64,000 nucleotides of DNA from Halovibrio salipaludis (GTDB lineage: Bacteria > Pseudomonadota > Gammaproteobacteria > Pseudomonadales > Oleiphilaceae). Below are positions 16,421 through 25,504 of the stretch, piece by piece. Location of the stretch: assembly GCF_002286965.1 (NCBI RefSeq), contig NZ_NSKD01000004.1:1-64000 (forward strand), written 5' to 3'. The first letter of the stretch is position 1; every line of letters starts with the position of its first letter. The position numbers and the translations under genes were made by a program. A model generated the notes under the pieces. It was not told the DNA's origin, did not search any database, and worked only from the letters and a program-made list of their open reading frames with translations.

Positions 16421-18070
16421 TCAGCCGTTGCTGAGCTGGTCCCGGATCAGTTTCTTGTTCACCTTGCCGACGCTGGTCTTGGGGATGTCCTCAACGAAGT
16501 CGACCCCCTGCGGGATGGCCCACTTATTGATGGTGCCGTTGTCCACGAAGCCCTGGAGATGGCTCTTGATGGCCTCGGCATCGGCGCTTTCCCCGGGGTT
16601 GAGGACCACCAGTGCGTGCGGGCGTTCGCCCCACTTGTCATCCGGCAGGCCCACCACGGCCGCAGCGGCGACGGCGGGGTGCTGGCTGATCAGGTTTTCC
16701 AGGTCCAGGGAGGAGAGCCACTCGCCGCCGGTCTTGATCACGTCCTTGATGCGGTCCTTGATCACCAGGGTGTTGTCCGGCTCGATGCTGGCCACGTCGC
16801 CGGTGTGCAGCCAGCCGCCGGCCCAGAGTTCCTCACCTTTCTCCGGGTTCTTGAGATAGCTCGCCGTCAGCCACGGAGCACGGGCAACGACCTCGCCCTG
16901 GGCGACGCCGTCCTTCGGCAGTGGGTTGCCGTCTTCGTCGTGGATTTCGACCTCGGCCATGGGCACCGGCACACCGGTCTTGATGCGCTTTTCTGTCTGC
17001 TGTTCCGGCGGCAGTTCCAGATCCGCGGGCTTGAGGTGCGTGGCCGTGAGCAGTGGACCGGTCTCGGACATGCCGTAACCAGTGTACATGCTGATGCCCA
17101 TCTTCGTGGCCGCGTCACACAGCCCCTTGGGCAGGGCGCTGCCGCCGATCAGCACATGCCAGTTGCTCAGGTCGGCGGTCTTGATGCCCTCGGTGCCCAT
17201 CAGCATCTGCATGATAGTGGGCACGCAGTGGGAGAAGGTGACGTTGTGGGTCTTGAGAAGCTCCACCAGCAGTTCCGGCTCATAGCGGCCCGGGTAGACC
17301 TGTTTCACGCCCATCATGGTGGCGGCGTAGGGCACGCCCCAGGCATGCACGTGGAACATGGGCGTGATCGGCATGTAGACGTCGCTGGAACGCAGCAGGG
17401 GCTGTTCATCGAAGTGCGACAGGGTGCCGGTGGCCACCAGCGTGTGCAGGACCAGCTGGCGGTGTGTGAAGAACACGCCCTTGGGGTTGCCGGTGGTGCC
17501 GGTGGTGTAGAAGGTGGTGGCGATGGCGTTCTCGTCGAAATCCGGGAACTCGAAGCAGGGCTTGGCCTTGGCCAGAAGGGCTTCGTATTCGCCGTGGCTG
17601 TGCAGTTGAGTCTTCTTGGGCGCGTCGTTGTCCGTGAGCTGGATGTGGCCCTTGACGGTCTCCAGCTGGTCGCTGACTTCTTCCACCAACGGCAGGAAAT
17701 CATCGTGGATCAGGACCAGGTCATCCTCGGCGTGGTTCATGGTGTAGAGGATCTGTTCCGGTGACAGGCGCACGTTCACGGTGTGCAGCACAGCGCCGAT
17801 CATGGGAATGGCGAAGAAGCATTCCAGATAGCGTGGGGTATCCCAGTCCAGTACGGCCACCGTATCCCCGGGTTTGACGCCCGCATCCGTGAGCACATGG
17901 GCGAGGCGATGGATACGCTCGACCAGGTCGGTGTAGGTGTAGCGGCTGCGGTTGGCGTAGATGATCTCCTGGTCCGGGTTGTAGCGCGGGCCGGAAAGCA
18001 GGAGCTGTTTGATCAGAAGCGGGTAGCTGTGTGCGTTTTCAGCGGCGGGCAGTGTCTTGGGCTGTGCCAT
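16421..18070 (-). CDS. Fatty acid-CoA ligase (AMP-binding, AlkK-like)
   Basis: The 549-residue cytosolic enzyme activates a carboxylic acid to its CoA thioester by way of an acyl-AMP. The P-loop is TTGTTGNPKG (~190); the A5 region is YGMSETGP; the hinge and lysine region is IKDRIKDVIKTGGEWLS; and the C-terminal catalytic lysine lies near TSVGKVNKK. Overall similarity is to medium- or long-chain ligases of the AlkK type. GAGAGG precedes the ATG at 18070. It is convergent with the CocE/NonD gene, ten bases apart. Confidence 0.9.
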   Translation of the reverse strand: MAQPKTLPAAENAHSYPLLIKQLLLSGPRYNPDQEIIYANRSRYTYTDLVERIHRLAHVLTDAGVKPGDTVAVLDWDTPRYLECFFAIPMIGAVLHTVNVRLSPEQILYTMNHAEDDLVLIHDDFLPLVEEVSDQLETVKGHIQLTDNDAPKKTQLHSHGEYEALLAKAKPCFEFPDFDENAIATTFYTTGTTGNPKGVFFTHRQLVLHTLVATGTLSHFDEQPLLRSSDVYMPITPMFHVHAWGVPYAATMMGVKQVYPGRYEPELLVELLKTHNVTFSHCVPTIMQMLMGTEGIKTADLSNWHVLIGGSALPKGLCDAATKMGISMYTGYGMSETGPLLTATHLKPADLELPPEQQTEKRIKTGVPVPMAEVEIHDEDGNPLPKDGVAQGEVVARAPWLTASYLKNPEKGEELWAGGWLHTGDVASIEPDNTLVIKDRIKDVIKTGGEWLSSLDLENLISQHPAVAAAAVVGLPDDKWGERPHALVVLNPGESADAEAIKSHLQGFVDNGTINKWAIPQGVDFVEDIPKTSVGKVNKKLIRDQLSNG

Positions 18071-18167
18071 GGGGCGCCTCTCTTGCTTGTTGTTGGAAAT
18101 GCACCTGACAAGCCTAATACAAAACGCCGCGCATTCACTCCCATGTAGGGATGTTAATTGGAATCCG

Positions 18168-18965
18168 TTACCAGAGGACGAGGATCAGGAGCGCCCCCAG
18201 GGCCAGCCGGTAGATGACATAGGGCATCAGCCCGATCCGTTCCAGGAAGCGCAGGAACAGGTGAATGCACAGCAGGGCACTGATGAACGAGAGCAGGGTG
18301 CCCCAGGCGATGGCGTACCAGTCCGTGGCGCCGCCCTGTTCGATGAGCTCCAGGGTTTTGAGGCCACCGGCGGCCGTGATCAGCGGAATGGAGAGCCAGA
18401 AGGAGAAACGTGCCGCATCCTCACGCCGCAGGCCCAGGAAGAGGGCAGCGGTGATGGTGATGCCGGAGCGTGAGGTCCCCGGGATCAGTGCCAGCGCCTG
18501 GGCAAGGCCAATGAGCAGGGCATCCCGGAGTGTAACGCTGCTCAGCTGGCGCCGGCGCGAACCGGCGGCATCCGACCACCAGAGCAGCAGGCCGAAGCCG
18601 ATGGTGGTGGCGGCGATGACCCAGCCAGAACGGAGTTCGTCCTCGACAAAATCGTTGAGGACCAGACCGGCCAGACCCGCGGGAATGGTGCCCAGGATGA
18701 CCGCCCAGGCCAGACGGCTGTCCTCGGTCACGGTCCGCCGGGCGGTATCCCGTACCCAGGCGTTTCCCATGCGGAACACATCCCGGCGGAAATAGCTGAG
18801 TACCGCGCAGAGTGAGCCCACATGAACGGCAACATCGAATGCCAGGCCCTGGTCCTGCCAGCCGAGAAGGGCGGAGGGGAGAATAAGGTGAGCGGAGCTG
18901 CTGATCGGAAGGAATTCCGTCAGGCCCTGGATAATGGCCAGTACGATGATCTGCCAGAGGTCCAT
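18168..18965 (-). CDS. uppP: Undecaprenyl-diphosphatase
   Basis: The 265-residue inner-membrane enzyme dephosphorylates undecaprenyl diphosphate to recycle the peptidoglycan lipid carrier; overproduction gives bacitracin resistance. Both family motifs are present: EFLPISSSAH near the N terminus and GTSRSGITITAALFLGL in the middle, with 7-8 hydrophobic segments. Start at 18965 (MDLWQ) is preferred to 18978-18980 because the latter directly touches the terminator U-tract. The gene begins about 15 bases after the intrinsic terminator of tRNA-Met, so its expression depends on read-through or an overlooked promoter. Confidence 0.95.
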   Translation of the reverse strand: MDLWQIIVLAIIQGLTEFLPISSSAHLILPSALLGWQDQGLAFDVAVHVGSLCAVLSYFRRDVFRMGNAWVRDTARRTVTEDSRLAWAVILGTIPAGLAGLVLNDFVEDELRSGWVIAATTIGFGLLLWWSDAAGSRRRQLSSVTLRDALLIGLAQALALIPGTSRSGITITAALFLGLRREDAARFSFWLSIPLITAAGGLKTLELIEQGGATDWYAIAWGTLLSFISALLCIHLFLRFLERIGLMPYVIYRLALGALLILVLW

Positions 18966-18980
18966 GGCGTGATGACCCAT

Positions 18981-19011
18981 AAAAAAGCCGCAGCGTTCAC
19001 TGCGGCTTTTT
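18981..19011 (-). terminator. Intrinsic terminator after tRNA-Met
   Basis: A 7-bp stem GCCGCAG/CTGCGGC with a 6-base loop is flanked by A6 and T5 runs, so it works on both strands in principle. On the minus strand it follows tRNA-Met by 7 bases and ends about 15 bases before the uppP start codon. Confidence 0.85.
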
Positions 19012-19017
19012 GAATAC

Positions 19018-19094
19018 TGGTAGCAAGGGGCGGATTCGAACCGCCGACCCCGGCATTATGAGTGCCGTGCTCTAACCAACTGAGCTACCTTGCC
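19018..19094 (-). tRNA. tRNA-Met (CAU), elongator
   Basis: A full cloverleaf of 77 bases including encoded CCA: D-stem GCTC/GAGC, anticodon loop CTCATAA (anticodon CAT), T-arm GGCGG-TTCGAAT-CCGCC. Acceptor pairs 2-71 G-C and 3-70 C-G with A73 fit methionine identity. A4-U69 and A5-U68 differ from the C4-G69/C5-G68 of lysidine-modified tRNA-Ile2, and position 1 is not the C1-A72 mismatch of initiator tRNA. The first pair is G1-U72, a wobble, which is unusual. Confidence 0.93.
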
Positions 19095-19135
19095 GCAAAC
19101 CCGTCCAACGCCTGACCTTCGGCGTTGAGGCGCGT

Positions 19136-19175
19136 ATTCTCTGGATTTTTCCCCGGGGTGTCAAGGCACCCCGGG
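19136..19175 (-). promoter_or_regulatory. tRNA-Met promoter with -35 inside a hairpin
   Basis: On the minus strand a perfect TTGACA (19159-19164) is followed after 17 bp by GAGAAT (19136-19141) and a GC-rich discriminator, as in stringently controlled stable-RNA promoters. The -35 lies in the loop and arm of a 9-bp inverted repeat, CCCGGGGTG/CACCCCGGG, at 19152-19175. The repeat also sits just after the AgcS gene end and could act as its terminator, though it has no U-tract. Confidence 0.6.
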
Positions 19176-19196
19176 AATTGTGGCCAGAACGGCCGA

Positions 19197-20552
19197 TCAG
19201 CCTGAATGACCTTCAGCACTCTCCTTGGCGAAGTACTCCCGGGTAACAGCGAATACCGTGCCGGAGAGGGCGAGCAGTGCGATCAGGTTGGGGATGGCCA
19301 TAAGGGCGTTGAGCACATCCGCGATCAGCCAGATCAGCTCCAGGTTGGCCACGGCGCCCACGACCAGCAGGACGACCCACAGGTAGCGGTAGGGCATGAT
19401 CACCTTCACGCCGAACAGGAACTCGGCACTGCGCTCGCCGTAATAGCTCCAGGCGACGATGGTGGTGAAGGCGAAGAAGATCATGCCAAAGGTGACCACC
19501 CAGTTACCGCCCGGGATGCCCTGGTTGAAGGCCATGGAGGTCAGGGCCGCGCCGGACTCGCCGGTTTCCCATGCACCGGTAAGCACAATCACGAGGGCCG
19601 TCATGGTGCACACCACAATGGTGTCGATGAAGGTTCCCATCATGCCCACGGTGCCCTGGCGTACCGGGCTGTTGGTCTGGGCTGCCGCGTGCGCGATGGG
19701 CGCTGAGCCCAGGCCGGCCTCATTGGAGAAGACACCGCGTGCCACACCGAAACGGATCGCCGCCCATACTGCCGCGCCCGCAAAGCCGCCGGTGGCCGCT
19801 GTTCCGGTGAAAGCACCGGTTACAATGCTGGCCAGTGCTCCAGGCACGTCGGGCAGGTTCCAGAGGATGACGGCCAGCGCGCCGAGAATGTAGATCACGG
19901 CCATCAGGGGAACCACCTTCTCGGTGAGCTGGGCGATACGGCGTATGCCGCCGATGATCACGAGGAAAACCAGCACGGCCAGTACCACTCCGGTCACCCA
20001 GGCGGGTACCGACAGGTTGGCTTCGACCACATCCGCCACGGCGTTGGCCTGCACGGTGTTACCGATCCCGAAAGCCGCTACCATGGCAAAGAAGGCGAAC
20101 AGGATACCCAGCCAGTGCCAGCGGGCCCCCAGGCCGTTCTTGATGTAGTACATGGGCCCGCCGACATAGCGCCCGTCTTCATCAACCTCGCGGTACTTCA
20201 CGGCGAGGAGGGCCTCCGCGTACTTCGTGGCCATGCCCACCAGCGCCGTCATCCACATCCAGAACACGGCGCCCGGGCCACCCAGCGCAATGGCTGTAGC
20301 CACCCCGCCGATGTTGCCGGTACCAATGGTTGCGGACAGGCTCGTGGAAAGGGCCTGGAAAGGGGTGATCTCGCCTTCTTCCTGGGAGGTCCGGCCCAGG
20401 AACATTTGCTTGAAGCCGTAACCGATGCGGCGTATGGGCATGGCGCGCAGCCCCAGCGTCAAAAAGAGGCCGGTGCCGAGCAGCAGAACCAGCATCGCGG
20501 GTCCCCACACGACGCTGCTTATGCTCTCCAGTGCGGTCATTAATGTTTCCAT
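19197..20552 (-). CDS. Sodium:alanine/glycine symporter (AgcS family)
   Basis: The 451-residue inner-membrane protein is an AGCS-family carrier importing alanine or glycine with Na+. It has about 10-11 hydrophobic segments and family stretches TSLSATIGTGNIGGVATAI, GGPMYYIKNGLG, and FSNEAGLGSAPIAHAAAQT. It lies 40 bp downstream of alanine dehydrogenase on the same strand, so the pair forms an alanine uptake and deamination operon. Na+ coupling suits a saline habitat. Confidence 0.93.
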   Translation of the reverse strand: METLMTALESISSVVWGPAMLVLLLGTGLFLTLGLRAMPIRRIGYGFKQMFLGRTSQEEGEITPFQALSTSLSATIGTGNIGGVATAIALGGPGAVFWMWMTALVGMATKYAEALLAVKYREVDEDGRYVGGPMYYIKNGLGARWHWLGILFAFFAMVAAFGIGNTVQANAVADVVEANLSVPAWVTGVVLAVLVFLVIIGGIRRIAQLTEKVVPLMAVIYILGALAVILWNLPDVPGALASIVTGAFTGTAATGGFAGAAVWAAIRFGVARGVFSNEAGLGSAPIAHAAAQTNSPVRQGTVGMMGTFIDTIVVCTMTALVIVLTGAWETGESGAALTSMAFNQGIPGGNWVVTFGMIFFAFTTIVAWSYYGERSAEFLFGVKVIMPYRYLWVVLLVVGAVANLELIWLIADVLNALMAIPNLIALLALSGTVFAVTREYFAKESAEGHSG

Positions 20553-20592
20553 GCAGTCCTCCAGTTCTGGTTTTTCTATGGGAATGACGGCT

Positions 20593-21708
20593 TCAGCCGA
20601 GTATGTCTTCAGGGGAGGTGGCGTTCCGCCCCTGGCTTTGTGCCACCGGAACGCAGGTCAGTACGCCATCCGTTACGTTCAGGCCATTGCGCAGGTTGGA
20701 GTCCGCCCGCAATGCCTCACGCCAGCCCTGGTCAGCGAGGCTGAGGACATGTGGCAATGTGGCATTGGTAAGAGCCTGTGTGGACGTTCTGGGGACGGCG
20801 CCTGGCATATTGGCCACACAGTAATGGACGACACCATCCATCACGTAGGTGGGGTCAGCATGGGTCGTGGGCTGACTGGTCTCGAAGCAGCCGCCCTGAT
20901 CGATGGCGACGTCCACCAACACCGCACCGCTGTTCATCCGCTTGACCATATCACGCGTAACAAGCTTGGGAGCGCCAGCGCCACTGACAAGGACAGCACT
21001 GATCACCAGGTCACTGTCCAGAACGGCACCTTCCAGGCTGCTTCCTGTGGCATAGAGCGTTTTCAGGGCTGGCCCGAATTGATGGGACAGGCGCTCGAGG
21101 ACTTCCGGACTGCGATCCAGAACCGTGACTTCCGCGCCCATGCCCAGCGCGATCTGGATGGCGTTCTGCCCAACCACGCCCCCGCCAATCACGGTTACCC
21201 GGGCTGGCATCACGCCGGGAACACCTCCCATGAGCAGGCCACGGCCCCCGAAGATGCTCTCCAGAGCCTGTGCTCCCGCCTGGGCGGACAGCCGACCGGC
21301 CACCTGTGACATTGGGCGCAGGAGTGGTAAGCGGCCCTGGTCATCCGTAACTGTTTCATAGGCGATACAGGTGGCACCCGAGTTCATGAGGGCGTCGGTC
21401 AACGCCTTATCCGGTGCCAGGTGGAGATAGGTGAACAGTATGTGCTGTGGCCCCAACAGGTCACATTCGCTGGGTTGGGGCTCCTTGACCTTAACGATGA
21501 GTTCCGCTGTGCTGAATACTGCCTCAGCATGCGGCAGTATATTTGCGCCTGCCTGCTGGTAGTGCTCGTCGCTGGCATCAATACCCTGGCCGGCGCCGGT
21601 CTCCACGTACAAGGAATGCCCGTTTGCTGTCAGTTCCCCGACCGCCTCCGGTGTCAGCCCAACCCGAAACTCCTGGCTCTTGATCTCCTTCGGGACCCCA
21701 ATCTGCAT
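20593..21708 (-). CDS. ald: Alanine dehydrogenase
   Basis: The 371-residue cytosolic enzyme interconverts L-alanine and pyruvate plus ammonia using NAD+. N-terminal signature is MQIGVPKEIKSQEFRVGLTP; the Rossmann loop is VIGGGVVGQNA; DVAIDQGGCFETSQPTTH is a family hallmark. Length matches known Ald (~371). GAGGA precedes the ATG. With the downstream symporter it allows growth on alanine or nitrogen balancing. A palindrome 37-58 bases upstream may bind a regulator. Confidence 0.96.
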   Translation of the reverse strand: MQIGVPKEIKSQEFRVGLTPEAVGELTANGHSLYVETGAGQGIDASDEHYQQAGANILPHAEAVFSTAELIVKVKEPQPSECDLLGPQHILFTYLHLAPDKALTDALMNSGATCIAYETVTDDQGRLPLLRPMSQVAGRLSAQAGAQALESIFGGRGLLMGGVPGVMPARVTVIGGGVVGQNAIQIALGMGAEVTVLDRSPEVLERLSHQFGPALKTLYATGSSLEGAVLDSDLVISAVLVSGAGAPKLVTRDMVKRMNSGAVLVDVAIDQGGCFETSQPTTHADPTYVMDGVVHYCVANMPGAVPRTSTQALTNATLPHVLSLADQGWREALRADSNLRNGLNVTDGVLTCVPVAQSQGRNATSPEDILG

Positions 21709-21744
21709 GTCGTCGTCCTCGGCTGGCTTGTGTGCGAGCGTTCA

Positions 21745-21766
21745 TGCTAATGCGTCTGCATAAGCA
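21745..21766. promoter_or_regulatory. Operator-like inverted repeat upstream of ald
   Basis: TGCTAATGC (21745-21753), spacer GTCT, then GCATAAGCA (21758-21766): a 9-bp dyad with one mismatch. Its place 37-58 bases before the ald ATG fits an operator, possibly for an Lrp/AsnC-type regulator as seen for ald genes elsewhere, but no such regulator gene is in the window. No confident -35/-10 pair was found in 21709-21892. Confidence 0.4.
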
Positions 21767-21892
21767 ATGTCTCTGCCAAATCAAGCTTATAGCGAGAGGG
21801 AATGCAAGGAATGGCGGAAAAGAAAAGGCTGACTGGCAGGAGAGTGTTACCGGGACTGACAACGAGTATGCTGCCAGACCCGGTGGAGGGGG

Positions 21893-22984
<1,092 letters not shown>

Positions 22985-23021
22985 AGCCTGTGATCCTTAA
23001 CGGAGGTCGTGATGAATAGGG

Positions 23022-23612
23022 TTACTCGTAACGGAACGCGTGCAGGCGGTTCATGGCTGCGCTCCAGTCGCCGCGGATGCCGTCGGGCAGGGCGCGCTGG
23101 GTTTCTTCCAGTGCCGCTTCGATCGCATCCGTTTCCTTCTTGCCGGCGTTGCTGAGCACATAATTGATGACCTGCTTGCTGTCACCGGGGTGACCCACGC
23201 CGACCCGCAACCGATAGAACTCGCGGCTGCCCAGATGGCTGATGATGTCCCGCAGCCCGTTATGGCCACCGTGGCCGCCGCCTTTCTTGAACCGTGCCGT
23301 GCCGGGGGGCAGGTCGAGCTCGTCATGGGCAACCAGGATGGATTCGGGGGGAATGCGGAAGAAATCGCTCAGTGCCTTCAGGGAGCGGCCGCTGTGGTTC
23401 ATGTAGGTCGTGGGGAAGAGCAGGTGGAGATCCTGGCCCTGCCAGTTCACCTTGCTGTGGTAGCCAAGAAACTTGCGTTCCTCGCGCAGTGGCTGGCCCG
23501 CGTCCCGGGCCAGCATGCTGACGAACCAGGCCCCGGCATTGTGGCGGGTTCCGGCGTATTTGGACCCGGGGTTGCCGAGCCCGGCAATGAGCCTGACCAC
23601 GTCGGATGCCAT
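23022..23612 (-). CDS. pth: Peptidyl-tRNA hydrolase
   Basis: The 196-residue enzyme releases peptides from stalled peptidyl-tRNA. Motifs are GLGNPGSKYAGTRHNAGAWF with the catalytic His, TTYMNHSG, and KGGGHGGHNGLRDI. It sits 21 bp after rplY and 37 bp before ychF on the same strand. Confidence 0.97.
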   Translation of the reverse strand: MASDVVRLIAGLGNPGSKYAGTRHNAGAWFVSMLARDAGQPLREERKFLGYHSKVNWQGQDLHLLFPTTYMNHSGRSLKALSDFFRIPPESILVAHDELDLPPGTARFKKGGGHGGHNGLRDIISHLGSREFYRLRVGVGHPGDSKQVINYVLSNAGKKETDAIEAALEETQRALPDGIRGDWSAAMNRLHAFRYE

Positions 23613-23633
23613 AGCGGGGCCTGAAAGGGCGGC

Positions 23634-24284
23634 TTATTCCTCGCCGCCTTCCTCTTCGTCGCTGGAGCCACCGCCGCTGGCTTCCTCGGCCTTCTTGCCC
23701 TTGGGCTTGTGCACGGAAACCACCGGCTGGTCATGGTCTTCGCCATGCTGCAGGGCAACGATCTCAACGCCCTTGGGCAGCTTGAGGTCCGACAGGTGCA
23801 CGATCTGCTCGAGTGCTACCTCGTTCATGTCCACCTCGAGGTGCTCGGGCAGATCGTCCGGCAGGCAGGTCACTTCGACTTCCATGGCGTCGTGGGAGAC
23901 GACACCGCCCTCAAGCTTGATCGCGGGTGCGCTTTCCTCGTTGAGGAAGTGGACCGGGACCGTGACGTTGATCTTGTGGCCCTTCTCGACGCGCTGGAAG
24001 TCCGCGTGGGTCAGGATCGGCTTGTAGGGATGACGCTGCAGATCCTTGATGATCACGTCTTCCTTCTTGCCGTCGATGCTCAGGGAAATGATGTGCGTGA
24101 AGAAGGCTTCGTTCTCGATCGCCTTTTTCAGGTCATTGTGCCAGAGCGTGATCGGCATCGGATCCTTGCCTTCGCCGCCGTAGACGATGGCCGGGATCTT
24201 GCGCTCAACGCGACGCAGGCGGCGGCTCGCACCCTTCCCTTTGACGTCGCGCTGGAATGCTTCAAGTTCAAATGCTTGTGCCAT
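23634..24284 (-). CDS. rplY: 50S ribosomal protein L25 (Ctc-type)
   Basis: The 216-residue protein binds 5S rRNA. The N-terminal L25 domain (~1-95; FQRDVKGKGASRRLRR, VYGG) is followed by the beta-rich Ctc/TL5 C-terminal domain and a strongly acidic tail (DEEEGGEE). E. coli L25 is the short form, so this is the long two-domain form common in other bacteria. AGGAGGAACC is a strong ribosome site. A hairpin lies in the leader. Neighbours prs and pth are canonical. Confidence 0.96.
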   Translation of the reverse strand: MAQAFELEAFQRDVKGKGASRRLRRVERKIPAIVYGGEGKDPMPITLWHNDLKKAIENEAFFTHIISLSIDGKKEDVIIKDLQRHPYKPILTHADFQRVEKGHKINVTVPVHFLNEESAPAIKLEGGVVSHDAMEVEVTCLPDDLPEHLEVDMNEVALEQIVHLSDLKLPKGVEIVALQHGEDHDQPVVSVHKPKGKKAEEASGGGSSDEEEGGEE

Positions 24285-24300
24285 GGTTCCTCCTGGGCAT

Positions 24301-24333
24301 CCACGGGGCCCGCGACCAGGCTCTGGTCCGTGG
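24301..24333 (-). promoter_or_regulatory. Leader hairpin upstream of rplY
   Basis: On the minus strand CCACGG-ACCAG-AGC-CTGGT pairs inward, and the outer CCACGG pairs with CCGTGG, leaving a one-sided bulge. The structure ends about 17 bases before the rplY start codon, next to the ribosome site. E. coli rplY is known to be autoregulated through its leader; whether this hairpin does the same is inference. Confidence 0.35.
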
Positions 24334-24398
24334 ACGGGTTCGAATCGGCCCTGAGGGCCGGTTAACAGTCAATAACGCCGCGCGACCACGGCACCGAT

Positions 24399-25355
24399 TC
24401 ACTCGATGTTGTAGTCGAACATGGCGCTGATGGATTCCTCGTTGCAGACCCGGCGGATGGATTCCGCGAGCAGGCCCGACATATCGAGGGAACGGATTTT
24501 ATCACACTGAGCGCCTTTGTCACTCAGCGGAATCGTGTCCGTTACGACGAGTTCATCCAGGCGTGAGGACTGGATGTTGTCGATGGCGGGACCGGAGAGA
24601 ACCGGGTGCACGATGTAGGAGCGTACGCTGGTGGCGCCGTGTTCCTTGAGGGCGTTGGCGGCCTTGCACAGGGTACCGGCAGTGTCGACGATGTCGTCGA
24701 CCAGGATGCAGGTCTTGTCCTTCACGTCACCGATGATGTGCATGACCTGCGAGTCGTTGGCGCGCGGGCGGCGCTTGTCGATGATCGCCAGGTCCGCGTC
24801 CAGCAGCTTGGCGATGGCACGGGCCCGCACCACGCCGCCGACATCCGGGGAAACGATCACGTAGTCCTCGTTGATGTGCTGGCGCTCGATGTCGTCCAGC
24901 AACACCGGCGTGGCATAGATGTTGTCCACCGGGATGTCGAAGAAGCCCTGGATCTGGTCGGCGTGCAGGTCGACCGTCAGAACGCGGTCGATACCGGCGC
25001 TGGTGACCATGTCCGCGACCAGCTTGGCGGTGATGGAGACCCGGCTGGAGCGCGGCCGGCGATCCTGGCGCGCGTACCCGAAGTAGGGAACAACGGCGGT
25101 GATGCGTGCCGCCGAGGCGCGGCGCAGGGCGTCCACCATGACCAGCAGTTCCATCAGGTTGTCGTTGGTCGGGGCGCAGGTGGACTGCAGGATGAAGACG
25201 TCACGGCCACGGACATTCTCGTTGAGCTCGACCGTGGTTTCGCCATCACTGAACTTCGCGACGGTGGCGTCACCGAGCGGGATATTCAGGCGTTTTGAGA
25301 CATTGCGGGCCAGTCGGGGATTGGCATTCCCCGCGAACACCATCAGGTTGGACAC
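24399..25355 (-). CDS. prs: Ribose-phosphate pyrophosphokinase
   Basis: The 318-residue enzyme makes PRPP from ribose 5-phosphate and ATP, feeding nucleotide, histidine, tryptophan and NAD synthesis. Seen are [12 protein letters not shown], the [17 protein letters not shown] region, the flexible loop with KRRPRAND and the PRPP loop [14 protein letters not shown]. Start: GTG at 25355 with AGAGGGA about 7 bases upstream gives the family length (315-319); longer in-frame starts would run through tRNA-Gln. Placed between tRNA-Gln and rplY as in many relatives. Confidence 0.97.
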   Translation of the reverse strand: MSNLMVFAGNANPRLARNVSKRLNIPLGDATVAKFSDGETTVELNENVRGRDVFILQSTCAPTNDNLMELLVMVDALRRASAARITAVVPYFGYARQDRRPRSSRVSITAKLVADMVTSAGIDRVLTVDLHADQIQGFFDIPVDNIYATPVLLDDIERQHINEDYVIVSPDVGGVVRARAIAKLLDADLAIIDKRRPRANDSQVMHIIGDVKDKTCILVDDIVDTAGTLCKAANALKEHGATSVRSYIVHPVLSGPAIDNIQSSRLDELVVTDTIPLSDKGAQCDKIRSLDMSGLLAESIRRVCNEESISAMFDYNIE

Positions 25356-25410
25356 GATTGAATCCCTCTGCGGTTCGTCTGAGCGTTCGTGCGGTTCGGA
25401 AGGGGGAAGA

Positions 25411-25485
25411 TGGCTGGGGTGGCAGGATTCGAACCTGCGAATGACGGGATCAAAACCCGCTGCCTTACCACTTGGCGACACCCCA
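25411..25485 (-). tRNA. tRNA-Gln (UUG)
   Basis: A 75-base cloverleaf with encoded CCA: acceptor TGGGGTG/CACCCCA, anticodon loop TTTTGAT (anticodon TTG), T-arm GCAGG-TTCGAAT-CCTGC. The U1-A72 first pair is typical of glutamine tRNAs and important for GlnRS. It lies between ispE and prs, probably within one transcript. Confidence 0.97.
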
Positions 25486-25504
25486 TCTGATCGTTTATCC
25501 GGCA

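Noticed and set aside
19018-19094. CAU tRNA as initiator or lysidine-type tRNA-Ile2
   Set aside because: No C1-A72 mismatch and no three G-C pairs in the anticodon stem as in initiators; A4-U69 and A5-U68 are unlike the C-G pairs needed for lysidine modification.
24337-24346. GGTTCGAATC, resembling a tRNA T-loop
   Set aside because: No cloverleaf, anticodon arm or acceptor stem can be built around it; likely chance within the rplY leader.
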